Assembly: GCF_008704495.1 (NCBI RefSeq)
Contig: NZ_CP023699.1
Coordinates: 3,162,001-3,226,000, forward strand
DNA length: 64,000 nucleotides
DNA from: Streptomyces kanamyceticus
GTDB lineage: Bacteria > Actinomycetota > Actinomycetes > Streptomycetales > Streptomycetaceae
Direction: 5' to 3'
Positions 1 through 8,365 of the stretch are shown piece after piece; the stretch's first letter is position 1; each line of letters starts with the position of its first letter. The notes under the pieces are model-generated. The model was not told the origin of the DNA, ran no database searches, and saw nothing but the letters and a program-made list of their open reading frames with translations. Both the position numbers and the translations under genes were made by a program.

Positions 1-443
1 CCGAGCCGCTTGGCCGCCGCCTTGCTGCGGTCGTTGAGGGAGGACACGAGCCACTCCACGCGGTGCATGCCGCGCTCGTCGATCGCCCAGTCGACGAGGA
101 CCCGCGACGCCTTGTTGATCAGGCCGCGCCCGGCCATCGCCGGCTCCAGCCAGACGGCGAGCTCACAGCCGTCGACGCTCGTGTCGAAGATCCGGAAGGC
201 GACACCGCCGACGAGCGTGCCGTCGACCCAGATGCCGTAGAAGCTGCCGGTGTCGGCGGCCTTCTTGTCCGCGTATCTCTGGAGGAGCTCGCGCGCGGTC
301 TCCAGGTCCTTCACGGTCACGGTGAAGGGCACCCACGGCCCCGTGTACTCACGCGCCCTGTCGACGTGCTCCAGGAATTCCTGTGCCTGCCACGGCTCGA
401 CCGGCCTCAGCTCAGCGCCCTCGCCCAGCGATATCGCGAACAT
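1..443 (-). CDS. GNAT-family N-acetyltransferase (RimJ/RimL-like), 3' end outside window
   Basis: Reading the minus strand from the ATG at 443 gives 147 codons that run off the left edge, so the C-terminus is missing. The protein begins MFAISLGEGAELRPVEPW and has the usual GNAT order: a beta-strand start, a YGIWVDGTLVGGVAFR strand near residues 70-85, and an LEPAMAGRGLINKA segment matching the acetyl-CoA pyrophosphate-binding loop (Q/RxxGxG/A). ERGMHRVEWLVSSLNDRSKAAAKRLG follows, typical of RimJ/RimL enzymes that acetylate protein N-termini or small amines. A GGAG motif sits just upstream of the ATG. The start overlaps the 3' end of the MMPL gene by 32 nt, so the two are probably co-transcribed. 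The substrate cannot be told. Confidence 0.85.
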   Translation of the reverse strand, partial: MFAISLGEGAELRPVEPWQAQEFLEHVDRAREYTGPWVPFTVTVKDLETARELLQRYADKKAADTGSFYGIWVDGTLVGGVAFRIFDTSVDGCELAVWLEPAMAGRGLINKASRVLVDWAIDERGMHRVEWLVSSLNDRSKAAAKRL

Positions 444-2697
444 CTCGCTCCTTCACCTCACGTGCGTCGTCATGTGCGTCGTCATGTGCGTCGTCATGCA
501 GGTCCCGCTGTTGCGGGATCCTCGCACGATCACCGCGCGCATTCGAACGACATTCCGGCGGCTCGATGCTGATGCGCGGAAGCAGCCGGTCCAGGCGCTT
601 GGGCAGCCACCAGTTGGCGCCGCCGAGCAGGTGCATGAGCGCGGGCACGAGCAGTGTCCGCAGGACGAAGGCGTCGAGCGCGACCGCCGCCGCGAGCGCG
701 ATGCCGAACATCGCGATGACCCGGTCGCCGCTCAGCACGAAGGCGAGGAAGACCGAAATCATGATCACGGCCGCGGAGTTGATGACGCGGCTGGTCTCGG
801 CGAGACCGACCCGCACGGCCCTGCGGTTGTCACCGGTCTCCAGCCACTCCTCGTACATCCGGCTGACCAGGAAGACCTGGTAGTCCATGGAGAGGCCGAA
901 GAGCACCGACACCATGATCACGGGCAGGAAGGGTTCGATGGGCCCGGCCCTGCCGAGCCCGAGCAGCTCGCTCCCCCAGCCCCACTGGAAGATCGCGACG
1001 ACGATCCCGAAGGCGGAGGCGACCGCGGCGACGTTCATCGCGGCGGCCTTGAGCGGAATGCCGATCGAGCGGAAGGCCAGCAGGAGCAGTACGCAGCCGA
1101 GCCCGATGACGACGCCCACGAAGAGCGGCAGCTTGCCGACGATGATCTCCGCGAAGTCGTCGTAGCTCGCGGTGACGCCGCCGACCCGCACGTCGAGGGA
1201 GCTGTCCGCGCCCGCCTTCGGCAGCACGTCGCCGCGGAGCCGGTCGACGAGTTCGCTGGTCGCCTCGGACTGCGGGGCCGAGTCGGGCACGACCGTGAGG
1301 AAGGCGGTGCGGCCGCTCTCGTCGTACGTCACCGGGCTCACGGAGGCCACGCCCTGGGTCGACTTCAGGGTGGTGCCGAGGTCGGTGAGCGCGTTGCGGT
1401 CGCCCGCTCCGTAGACCTCGCTGACCAGGGTCAGCGGACCGTTCACGCCGGGACCGAAACCGTCGGCCAAGAGGTCGTACGCCTGTCGGGTGGTGGCCTT
1501 GGCCGGGTTGTTGCCCTGGTCGGAGGTGCCCAGGTGGAGCGCGAAGGTGGGCAGCGCGAGCACGGCCATGACGACGACGGCGATGCCGCCGAGCAGCTTG
1601 GGGTGGCGCTCCACGAAGGCGGCCCAGCGGGCGGCGAAGCCGGTCGGCAGCTCCGGTTCGGGCCCGTGGTCGGCGAGTCCGCGCCGTTCGCGGCGGCTGA
1701 GCGCGCGCGGCCCGATCCAGGACAGGAGGGCGGGCAGCAGGGTCACGGACGCGGCCACGGTGAGGACCACGGTGATCGAGGCGGCGATCGCGACGCCGTT
1801 GAGGAAGCTGAGCCGCAGGATGAGCATGCCGAGCAGGGCGATGCAGACGGTGGCGCCCGCGAAGACCACGGCGCGTCCGGTGGTGGCGACCGCCCGCTCG
1901 GCGGCGACGGGCACGGAAAGGCCGCGTTTGAGGCCCTTGCGGTGTCTGGTCACGATGAACAGGGCGTAGTCGATGCCGACGCCGAGCCCGATCAGAGTGC
2001 CCAGCATCGGTGCGAAGTCCGCGACCGTCATCACGTGGCCGAGCAGCGCGATCCCCGCGTACGCCGTGCCCACCGAGACGAGCGCGGTGGCGATGGGCAG
2101 CGCGGCGGCGGCGAGCGAGCCGAAGGCGAGGAAGAGGACGACGGCGGCGACCGCGACCCCGACGATCTCGGCGATCTGGGCGCTCTTGGACTCGGTGAGC
2201 CCGATGGCGGTGCCGCCCAGCTCGACCTGGAGGTCGTCCGACGCGGCGCTCTTGGCGGTGTCGACGACCGCCTGCGCGTCCGCCTTCGCGATGTCGTCGG
2301 CCTGCTCGTGGAAGGTGACGGTCGCGTACGCCGTACGGCCGTCGGCGCTGATCTGGCTCGCACCCTTGGCGTCGTACGGACTGGTAACGGATGCCACCGC
2401 GGGCATCTCGGCGATCTTGTCCAGGGCCTTGGACACCGTCTGCTCGACGTCGGCCGCGCGCACGGAGGTGCCGGGCTCGGTGTGCCAGACGACGGTGTCG
2501 CTGTCGCCGCCGAGGCCGTGGAAGCCCTGGTTCAGGAGCTGGGTGGCGCGGCCCGACTCGGTGCCGGGCACCTCGTAGTCGTTGGAGTACGCGGATCCGG
2601 CGACCGCGGCGGCCGATGCGGCGCCGCCGAAGGCGAGGAGCCACAGCAGGACGACGACGAGGCGGTGCCTGACGCACCACCGGGCGAGTGCGGCCAC
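412..2697 (-). CDS. MMPL/RND-family membrane transporter
   Basis: A 761-aa protein of the MMPL (mycobacterial membrane protein large-like) branch of RND exporters, which move lipids or hydrophobic compounds using the proton gradient. It shows the twofold RND plan: one N-terminal helix (about 12-34), a large external loop, five helices, then a repeat of the same pattern after about residue 370. GLGVGIDYALFIVTRHRKGL in the first half and FGLSMDYQVFLVSRMYEEW in the second carry the conserved GxxxDY signature with the proton-relay Asp. The GTG start at 2697 has GGGAG 8 nt upstream. The last 30 residues are an odd charged tail with a His-Asp-Asp-Ala triple encoded by the 12-bp repeat. Substrate unknown; no biosynthetic cluster adjoins it. 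Confidence 0.92.
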   Translation of the reverse strand: MAALARWCVRHRLVVVLLWLLAFGGAASAAAVAGSAYSNDYEVPGTESGRATQLLNQGFHGLGGDSDTVVWHTEPGTSVRAADVEQTVSKALDKIAEMPAVASVTSPYDAKGASQISADGRTAYATVTFHEQADDIAKADAQAVVDTAKSAASDDLQVELGGTAIGLTESKSAQIAEIVGVAVAAVVLFLAFGSLAAAALPIATALVSVGTAYAGIALLGHVMTVADFAPMLGTLIGLGVGIDYALFIVTRHRKGLKRGLSVPVAAERAVATTGRAVVFAGATVCIALLGMLILRLSFLNGVAIAASITVVLTVAASVTLLPALLSWIGPRALSRRERRGLADHGPEPELPTGFAARWAAFVERHPKLLGGIAVVVMAVLALPTFALHLGTSDQGNNPAKATTRQAYDLLADGFGPGVNGPLTLVSEVYGAGDRNALTDLGTTLKSTQGVASVSPVTYDESGRTAFLTVVPDSAPQSEATSELVDRLRGDVLPKAGADSSLDVRVGGVTASYDDFAEIIVGKLPLFVGVVIGLGCVLLLLAFRSIGIPLKAAAMNVAAVASAFGIVVAIFQWGWGSELLGLGRAGPIEPFLPVIMVSVLFGLSMDYQVFLVSRMYEEWLETGDNRRAVRVGLAETSRVINSAAVIMISVFLAFVLSGDRVIAMFGIALAAAVALDAFVLRTLLVPALMHLLGGANWWLPKRLDRLLPRISIEPPECRSNARGDRARIPQQRDLHDDAHDDAHDDAREVKERDVRDIAGRGR
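462..497. repeat. 3 x 12-bp perfect tandem repeat
   Basis: The unit GTGCGTCGTCAT is present three times without a mismatch. On the minus strand it encodes a His-Asp-Asp-Ala triple near the C-terminus of the MMPL protein. It also lies 19-54 nt upstream of the acetyltransferase start. A change of copy number would keep the MMPL frame but alter the acetyltransferase leader. Confidence 0.9.
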
Positions 2698-2877
2698 GGG
2701 CTGGCTCCCTGGGTGATTCGTGGATCTTTATCGGGAACAGCCGTGGATCAACCGAACAGCCCGCAAAGAACGCTTGAAAGGCGACATGAGCGCCAGGGTC
2801 ACCTTGACAGCCCTTGGAGATCCTTAGTCCCTTTCGTGGCCTTAGTCACAAGGGCACAAGAGGTGCACTGGGGCCGC

Positions 2878-2924
2878 GTGAGGGGCGCGCGGGGGCTCGC
2901 ACCGAGCCCCCGCGCGCCCCTCAC
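2878..2924 (-). terminator. Perfect 22-bp inverted repeat, likely terminator of the phospholipase gene
   Basis: Arms 2878-2899 and 2903-2924 are perfectly complementary over 22 bp with a 3-nt loop (CAC). The structure begins 10 nt beyond the phospholipase C stop codon. There is no U-tract, as is usual for Streptomyces terminators. The symmetry would let it work on either strand, but only the minus strand has a gene reading into it. Confidence 0.8.
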
Positions 2925-2933
2925 GCCCGGACC

Positions 2934-5072
2934 TCAGCCCGAGACGCTCGGGCGCCCGTTCTCGATGTGGCCCATCAGCCGTCGCCGGAAGGCTTCGTCG
3001 CCCTCGGCGGTGACCTCGACGTCGTACCAGCCGTGCTCGTCGGCGGTCCGCCAGGCGATGGTGCGGCTGCTTCCCGCCCGGACCCGGACGGTCCGTGTCC
3101 GCGAACGAATGTCGGATTCATCCACATATCCGAGCGGCTTGACCGTGAAGACGAGCTGCCCGCGGCCGCGGTTGGCCAGTGTGAGGTGGATCTCACGACG
3201 GGTGATCGCGGAGGCGAGCCGCGCGCCGCCGCCCTGGCCGTGCCCACCGCCCTTGCCCGGCCTGCCGCCCTCGAACTCGCGCCGGAAGCCGTTCGGCCCG
3301 GTGACCGTGAAGGCGTACGCGTCGCCGGGCACCGGCACGGTCCATGAGCCCTTGCGCACGACGTCCCGGTGCTGCGGGGCCGTGAACTCACCGGCGTACG
3401 GATAGAGCGCGAAGTGCGCGCTGGAGCTGCCGCCGTTGCGCAGCCGCACCGTGAGCGCGCCGCCCTCGCCGGGCGTGACGTCCGCGTCGGGCTGGTACGG
3501 CAGCGGGCGGGCGCGGCGGGATCCTGGCTCCTGGACGGGCATCGACTGCTTCAGGGGCGGCTGCGGGGCCCAGCGGCCGCTGAACTCCGGTATGGCGCCG
3601 GGCTGCTCGACCTCGGGCTGCCGGTGGCCGCGCCGGAAGTCGAAGGCGCCGGTCAGGTCACCGGTGACCTTGCGGCGCCAGGCACTGATGTTGGGCTCCC
3701 GCACCCCGGTCCACTTCTCCAGGAAGCGCACTACGGAGGTGTGGTCGAAGACTTCGGAGCAGACGTATCCGCCGACGGTCCACGGCGAGACGACCAGCAT
3801 GGGCACGCGCACGCCGAGCCCGGTCGGCTTCCCCTCCCAGCGCTCCTCCTTGTCCTCGGCGGACTCGGTGCCCGGCACGGGCGGCGGCACGTGGTCGAAG
3901 AAGCCGTCGTTCTCGTCGTAGTTGATGAACACGGCGGTGCGCCGCCACACCTCGGGGTGCGAGGCGAGCGCGTCGAGCACCTTGTAGACGATGGTCGCGC
4001 TGTGGATCGGCGAGGAGACGCTGGGATGCTCGGAGTCCTGGGCGGACGGCACCAGATAGCTGACCTTCGCGAGCTTGCCGCCCGCGACGTCCTTGGCGAA
4101 CTCCTCGGCGAGCTTCCCGGTGGGCACCCGTCGCAGACCGCGTTCGAAGAGGGACCGCTCGCGCCTGGTCAGCGTGGCGACGCCCGCGTCCAGGGCGGCG
4201 AGCAGCTTGGCGCGCTCGGCCTCGTCCTTGGCGTCGCGCACCTTGGCGTAGAAGGCCTCCATGTAGGTGAGGCCGGTCCCGGCGAGGACCTTGCGGGCGA
4301 TGGCCTTGAAGGTGGCGAAGAACTCGATCTGGTTGTCGGTGAAGTTCTCCCACTCCGTGTACGTCTGCCAGCTCACGCCCGCCTTCTCCAGGCGCTCGGC
4401 GTACGTCCCCCAGTCGTAGCCGGGGTGCGTGCCCTCGTCGTACGCGTCGTTGCCGACGGCCCGCTTGCCGTTCGCCTCGTAGCCGGTCTTGCCGCTCCAC
4501 AGGTGGTTGCGGTTGGGGCTGGTGGAGGTGTGGATGGAGGAGTGGTAGGCGTCGCAGACGGTGAAGGTGTCGGCGAGTTCGTAGTGCAGCGGGATGTCCT
4601 GGCGCGTGTAGTACGCCATCGTGGCCGCGGTCTTGGCGGTGATCCAGCCGTCCGACCAGCCGTCGTGCCACGCCTTGGAGCCACCGCTCCAGGAGTGGTC
4701 GAGCGCCCCGATGTACTGCAGGTCCTTCTTCTGCGTCTCGGCGGCCCCGCGGACCGGGAAGGGCAGGATCGTGCGCACCCCGCCGGGCTGCTCGAAGACG
4801 GACTTGCCGCTGGGCAGGGTGATCGCGTTGCGGTCACCGAAGCCGCGCACGCCGCGCAGGGACCCGAAGTAGTGGTCGAAGGAGCGGTTCTCCTGCATCA
4901 GGATGACGACGTGCTCGATCGAGTCGAGCCCGCCGCCCCCGTGCCGCGGCTCCCGCGCGAGCGCCTCCTGCAGCGACGGCGGCAGGAACGAGCCCACCGC
5001 GGCGGCCCCGAGCGCGCCCCCGCCGATCGCCATCAGGCGTCTGCGCGACATCTCCCCAGTCACATCTCCCAC
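2934..5072 (-). CDS. Tat-exported phosphocholine-specific phospholipase C
   Basis: A secreted phosphoesterase of the acid phosphatase/phospholipase C superfamily that would cleave phosphatidylcholine or sphingomyelin head groups outside the cell. The N-terminus carries a twin-arginine motif (MSRRRLMAIGGG) and a hydrophobic stretch. Family motifs are clear: MQENRSFDHYFGSLRG, TSPNRNHLWSG, SEHPS and NYDENDGFFDHVPPP, which supply the metal and catalytic residues. Two C-terminal beta-rich domains follow, typical of the bacterial PLC family. I chose the GTG at 5070-5072 because GGGAGG lies 6 nt upstream. The frame stays open to a GTG at 5105, and an ATG lies nearer the RR motif. The gene is divergent from the SUKH-domain gene. 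Fatty-acid or phosphate control is possible but not visible. Confidence 0.9.
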   Translation of the reverse strand: MGDVTGEMSRRRLMAIGGGALGAAAVGSFLPPSLQEALAREPRHGGGGLDSIEHVVILMQENRSFDHYFGSLRGVRGFGDRNAITLPSGKSVFEQPGGVRTILPFPVRGAAETQKKDLQYIGALDHSWSGGSKAWHDGWSDGWITAKTAATMAYYTRQDIPLHYELADTFTVCDAYHSSIHTSTSPNRNHLWSGKTGYEANGKRAVGNDAYDEGTHPGYDWGTYAERLEKAGVSWQTYTEWENFTDNQIEFFATFKAIARKVLAGTGLTYMEAFYAKVRDAKDEAERAKLLAALDAGVATLTRRERSLFERGLRRVPTGKLAEEFAKDVAGGKLAKVSYLVPSAQDSEHPSVSSPIHSATIVYKVLDALASHPEVWRRTAVFINYDENDGFFDHVPPPVPGTESAEDKEERWEGKPTGLGVRVPMLVVSPWTVGGYVCSEVFDHTSVVRFLEKWTGVREPNISAWRRKVTGDLTGAFDFRRGHRQPEVEQPGAIPEFSGRWAPQPPLKQSMPVQEPGSRRARPLPYQPDADVTPGEGGALTVRLRNGGSSSAHFALYPYAGEFTAPQHRDVVRKGSWTVPVPGDAYAFTVTGPNGFRREFEGGRPGKGGGHGQGGGARLASAITRREIHLTLANRGRGQLVFTVKPLGYVDESDIRSRTRTVRVRAGSSRTIAWRTADEHGWYDVEVTAEGDEAFRRRLMGHIENGRPSVSG

Positions 5073-5267
5073 GTCCGACCTCCCAGTTGACACCCAATGG
5101 TTCACGGTTGATCCATTGACCTGTTCGGCGGGGACGCTAGTGACGTCCGGTTTACCTGTGAAGTCCGTGGGCCAAAGTCGCGGTGAACGTCCAAATGGTT
5201 CTGGACGGAATGATGCTGATTCCCGCTCAGGGCGGCGTTGTCAGTGCCGGGTGTCATCCTCGGAACC

Positions 5268-6491
5268 ATGGATCTCACCGCGCGCATCAGCGCCTTCACG
5301 GCCCTGGTCGGACCGCCTCCCGACCCGGCGCCCGCCGTCGACTGGGCCGCGGTGGAAGCCTGGCTGGAGACCCCGCTGCCCGCGGACTACAAGGCGCTCG
5401 CATCGGCGTACGGACCGGTGGAAACAGGCCATCCGGACTCCGCCGCCATCCGCCTGCACACGCCGTGCGTGAGCGCCGACGGCCGCTATGCGTACGGCTC
5501 CTGGCTGGTCGAGACCCACCGGCACTCCGCGATCAGGCCGCGCATGTTCACCCAGGAGAAGCGCCGCTTCCTGCCCGAGGAGGGCGGACTGCTCGCCTTC
5601 GCCACGACCTCGGACGGCGACCACCTGTTCTGGGACACCTCGGCGTCCCGGAACCCGGACGCCTGGCCGGTGACGCTCCTGACCACGTCCGTCGCGGTCG
5701 GCGGCGACGCGCCCTGGGTGGCGTACGAGGTCCCGCTGCTCGACTTCCTGTGCACGGCCCTGCGCACCGGCGTCCACCACCCCACCAGGACCGGCAGGAC
5801 GCTCGGACCGCTGCCGGGCGCCGTGCGCACCTGGGCCCCGCTGGCCGACGCCGCCCCCTGGTCCCCGCCGCCCCGGGGGACGTACGTGGACGCCCGCCAG
5901 CACGCCGCGCTCACCGAGGGCGAGGGCCTCGACGCGATCACCGCGCTGATACCGCCGCCGCTCGCTCCCCAGCTGGGCAAGGGCAGTTGGGAGGAGCTCT
6001 TCGCGCGGCTCGGCACGCGGCTTCCCGCGGACTTCGTGGCACTGGCCCGGACGTACGGGGCGGGGATCTGGAGCTGGTGGCTCGACATGCCCGCCCCGCT
6101 CGACCTCGACCACAGGGGCGGTCTCGCGGCGGGCGTCGAGGAGATGCTGGAGGGATACGCCGGCCTGCGGGAGGACTTCCCCGAGGACTTCCCGCTGCCC
6201 GCCTGGCCCGCGCCCGGCGGATTCCTGCCCGTCGCCTCGACCATCGACGGGGACCAGATCGGCTGGTGCGCCGAGGGCGACGACCCCGACCTGTGGCGCG
6301 TCGCCGTCAATCCCCGGCACGCGGCGCAAGGACCGCCGCTGGCGGGGAACTTCAGCGCGACACTCCTGAACTGGCTGCGCGGCGGGCGCCCGGCCGCCGA
6401 CGGGTTCTTCCGGCTGGGCAGGGACCAGGACCCGTTGGAGTACATGTTCTTCGAGCCGTTCGCAGCGCCTAGCGAGGACCAGGTGCCATGA
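5268..6491 (+). CDS. Protein with two SUKH (SMI1/KNR4)-like domains
   Basis: A 407-aa soluble protein. Two segments share the SUKH pattern: an LPADYKALASAYG-type segment near residue 45, and LPADFVALARTYGAG near residue 255, each followed by aromatic beta-strands (GLLAFATTSDGDHLFWDT; FLPVASTIDGDQIGWCAE). SUKH proteins in bacteria are often immunity proteins against secreted nuclease or deaminase toxins, but many stand alone. No toxin-like gene is adjacent, so an orphan immunity or general binding role is inference only. The ATG at 5268 is preferred over an upstream TTG in frame. No good ribosome binding site is visible, so the mRNA may be leaderless or nearly so. Confidence 0.75.
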   Translation: MDLTARISAFTALVGPPPDPAPAVDWAAVEAWLETPLPADYKALASAYGPVETGHPDSAAIRLHTPCVSADGRYAYGSWLVETHRHSAIRPRMFTQEKRRFLPEEGGLLAFATTSDGDHLFWDTSASRNPDAWPVTLLTTSVAVGGDAPWVAYEVPLLDFLCTALRTGVHHPTRTGRTLGPLPGAVRTWAPLADAAPWSPPPRGTYVDARQHAALTEGEGLDAITALIPPPLAPQLGKGSWEELFARLGTRLPADFVALARTYGAGIWSWWLDMPAPLDLDHRGGLAAGVEEMLEGYAGLREDFPEDFPLPAWPAPGGFLPVASTIDGDQIGWCAEGDDPDLWRVAVNPRHAAQGPPLAGNFSATLLNWLRGGRPAADGFFRLGRDQDPLEYMFFEPFAAPSEDQVP

Positions 6492-6537
6492 GGACCACGT
6501 GCCATGAGGACCGGGCGACATGAGGACCGGGCGACAC
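6474..6537. repeat. 4 x 16-bp imperfect tandem repeat at the 3' end of the SUKH gene
   Basis: Four 16-bp units (6474-6489, 6490-6505, 6506-6521, 6522-6537) follow the pattern GAGGACCNNGNGNCAT. The first unit and the stop codon belong to the SUKH gene. The other copies lie beyond the stop and directly abut the terminator hairpin. It looks like local duplication of the gene's tail. Confidence 0.85.
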
Positions 6538-6538
6538 A

Positions 6539-6576
6539 GCGAGGGGCGGCACACCCGAAGGTGTACCGCCCCTCGC
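6539..6576. terminator. Bidirectional terminator hairpin between the SUKH gene and gatB
   Basis: Arms 6539-6555 and 6560-6576 pair over 17 bp with one mismatch around a CGAA loop. It sits between two convergent genes, 47 nt after the SUKH stop and 18 nt after the gatB stop, so it can serve both. Confidence 0.85.
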
Positions 6577-6594
6577 CTACCGCAGAAGCAGACC

Positions 6595-8109
6595 TCAGCC
6601 CTCGCTGACGCCCAGCCTCTCCAGGATGAGCTCCTTGACGCGGGCCGCGTCGGCCTGGCCGCGCGTGGCCTTCATGACCGCGCCGACCAGCGCGCCGACC
6701 GCGGCGACCTTGCCGCCGCGGATCTTGTCGGCGATGGCCGCGTTGCCCGCGATGGCCTCGTCGACGGCCGTCGTCAGCGCGCCCTCGTCGGAGACGACCT
6801 TCAGGCCGCGCTTCTCGACGACCTCGTCCGGCGTGCCCTCGCCCTTGAGGACGCCCTCGATGACCTGACGCGCCAGCTTGTCGTTCAGGTCACCGGCGGC
6901 GACGAGCTCGGTCACCCGGGCGACCTGCGCCGGGGTGATGGCGAGCTCTTCGAGGGCCTTGCCCGACTCGTTGGCGTTGCGGGCCAGTTCGCCCATCCAC
7001 CACTTGCGGGCCGACGCCGCGTCGGCGCCCGCCTCGGTGGTGGCGACGATCGGGTCGACCGCGCCCGCGTTGAGGATCGACTGCATGTCGTGCTCGGTGA
7101 CGCCCCACTCCTCGCGGAGGCGGTTGCGGCGCACCCGCGGCATCTCGGGCAGGGCGGCCCGCAGCTTCTCGACCCACTCCCTGGCGGGAGCGACGGGGAC
7201 CAGGTCCGGCTCGGGGAAGTAGCGGTAGTCCTCGGCGTTGTCCTTGATGCGGCCGGACGTCGTGGAGCCGTCTTCCTCGTGGAAGTGCCGGGTCTCCTGG
7301 ACGATCGTGCCGCCGCCGTTCAGGACGGCCGCGTGCCGCTGGATCTCGAAGCGCGCGGCGCGCTCCACGGAACGCAGCGAGTTCACGTTCTTCGTCTCCG
7401 AGCGCGTGCCGAACTCCTCGCGCCCGTGCGGGCGCAGCGAGAGGTTCACGTCGCAGCGCATCTGGCCCTTGTCCATGCGGGCCTCGGAGACGTCGAGCGC
7501 CTTGATGACCTCGCGCAGCTCGGCGACGTACGCCTTGGCGACCTCGGGGGCCCGCTCGCCCGCGCCCTCGATCGGCTTGGTGACGATCTCGATGAGCGGG
7601 ATACCGGCGCGGTTGTAGTCCAGGAGCGAGTGCGAGGCGCCCTGGATGCGGCCCGTCGCGCCGCCCACGTGCGTGGACTTGCCGGTGTCCTCCTCCATGT
7701 GGGCGCGCTCGATCTCCACGCGGAAGATCTCGCCGTCCTCCAGCTGGACGTCCAGATAGCCGTTGAAGGCGATCGGCTCGTCGTACTGCGAGGTCTGGAA
7801 GTTCTTCGGCATGTCCGGATAGAAGTAGTTCTTCCGGGCGAAGCGGCACCACTCGGCGATCTCGCAGTTCAGCGCGAGACCGATCTTGATGGCCGACTCG
7901 ACGCCGATCTCGTTGACCACCGGCAGCGCGCCCGGCAGGCCGAGGCAGGTCGGGCAGGTCTGCGAGTTCGCGTCGGCGCCGAGCGTCGTCGAACAGCCGC
8001 AGAACATCTTGGTCTTGGTGCCGAGCTCGACATGGACCTCGAGGCCCATGACGGGGTCGTACGTCGCGAGGGCTTCCTCGTACGACACCAGGTCAGTAGT
8101 GACAGTCAC
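6595..8109 (-). CDS. gatB: Aspartyl/glutamyl-tRNA amidotransferase subunit B
   Basis: Subunit B of GatCAB, which phosphorylates and amidates Glu-tRNA(Gln) and/or Asp-tRNA(Asn) to give the correctly charged tRNA. The 504-aa length is normal. [19 protein letters not shown] with a following CPTCLGLPG supplies the CxC...CxxC zinc site. [32 protein letters not shown] and the C-terminal YqeY-like tRNA-binding helical domain (about 350-504) are all present. The GTG at 8107-8109 was chosen because the homologous N-terminus ([20 protein letters not shown]) starts there; AGAGGGA lies about 10 nt upstream. It is the last gene of gatC-gatA-small ORF-gatB. Confidence 0.97.
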   Translation of the reverse strand: MTVTTDLVSYEEALATYDPVMGLEVHVELGTKTKMFCGCSTTLGADANSQTCPTCLGLPGALPVVNEIGVESAIKIGLALNCEIAEWCRFARKNYFYPDMPKNFQTSQYDEPIAFNGYLDVQLEDGEIFRVEIERAHMEEDTGKSTHVGGATGRIQGASHSLLDYNRAGIPLIEIVTKPIEGAGERAPEVAKAYVAELREVIKALDVSEARMDKGQMRCDVNLSLRPHGREEFGTRSETKNVNSLRSVERAARFEIQRHAAVLNGGGTIVQETRHFHEEDGSTTSGRIKDNAEDYRYFPEPDLVPVAPAREWVEKLRAALPEMPRVRRNRLREEWGVTEHDMQSILNAGAVDPIVATTEAGADAASARKWWMGELARNANESGKALEELAITPAQVARVTELVAAGDLNDKLARQVIEGVLKGEGTPDEVVEKRGLKVVSDEGALTTAVDEAIAGNAAIADKIRGGKVAAVGALVGAVMKATRGQADAARVKELILERLGVSEG

Positions 8110-8125
8110 GGTGAAACTTTCCCTC

Positions 8126-8365
8126 TCAGCCCAGCAGGACGTCGTCGTCGCCGAGGCGCTTGAGCTCACGGAAGAGCAGCGCGACGCCGGTGGCGATGGC
8201 GGCAGCGGAGACGACGGCGTCCACGAGACGGAGCGTGTCGTGCTCGTAGCGGGCCTTCTTGGCCTGCTTGAGCACGCTGATCGCGCCGAACGCGGTGGTG
8301 CCGATCGACAGATACGTACCGGTCTTGGACTTCTTGAAGCCCTTGGCCTTGGTCATGGCACTCAC
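8126..8365 (-). CDS. Small membrane protein between gatA and gatB
   Basis: A 79-aa protein starting at a GTG that overlaps the gatA stop in a GTGA arrangement, with GAGGAGG 10 nt upstream inside gatA. An ATG three codons in is the alternative. The sequence has a Lys-rich head ([17 protein letters not shown]), a hydrophobic stretch, [14 protein letters not shown], a second hydrophobic segment ([17 protein letters not shown]) and a charged tail. This fits two short helices with positive flanks. I do not recognise a named family. Its position inside the gat operon, with coupling to gatA, suggests it is translated and conserved, but not what it does. Confidence 0.75.
   Translation of the reverse strand: MSAMTKAKGFKKSKTGTYLSIGTTAFGAISVLKQAKKARYEHDTLRLVDAVVSAAAIATGVALLFRELKRLGDDDVLLG

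Noticed and set aside
250..3405. A 1051-codon plus-strand open frame across the MMPL gene
   Set aside because: The opposite strand encodes a clear MMPL transporter. The plus frame is a shadow with Arg/Gly/Asp-rich content and no motif.
3369..5090. Plus-strand open frame opposite the phospholipase C gene
   Set aside because: The minus strand has a Tat signal and complete phospholipase motifs; the plus frame lacks any family features.
5073..5267. A PHO-box-like GTTCACC (minus strand, 5182-5188) upstream of the phospholipase gene
   Set aside because: Only one good 7-bp unit was found; neighbouring units are not spaced by 11 nt as PhoP boxes require.
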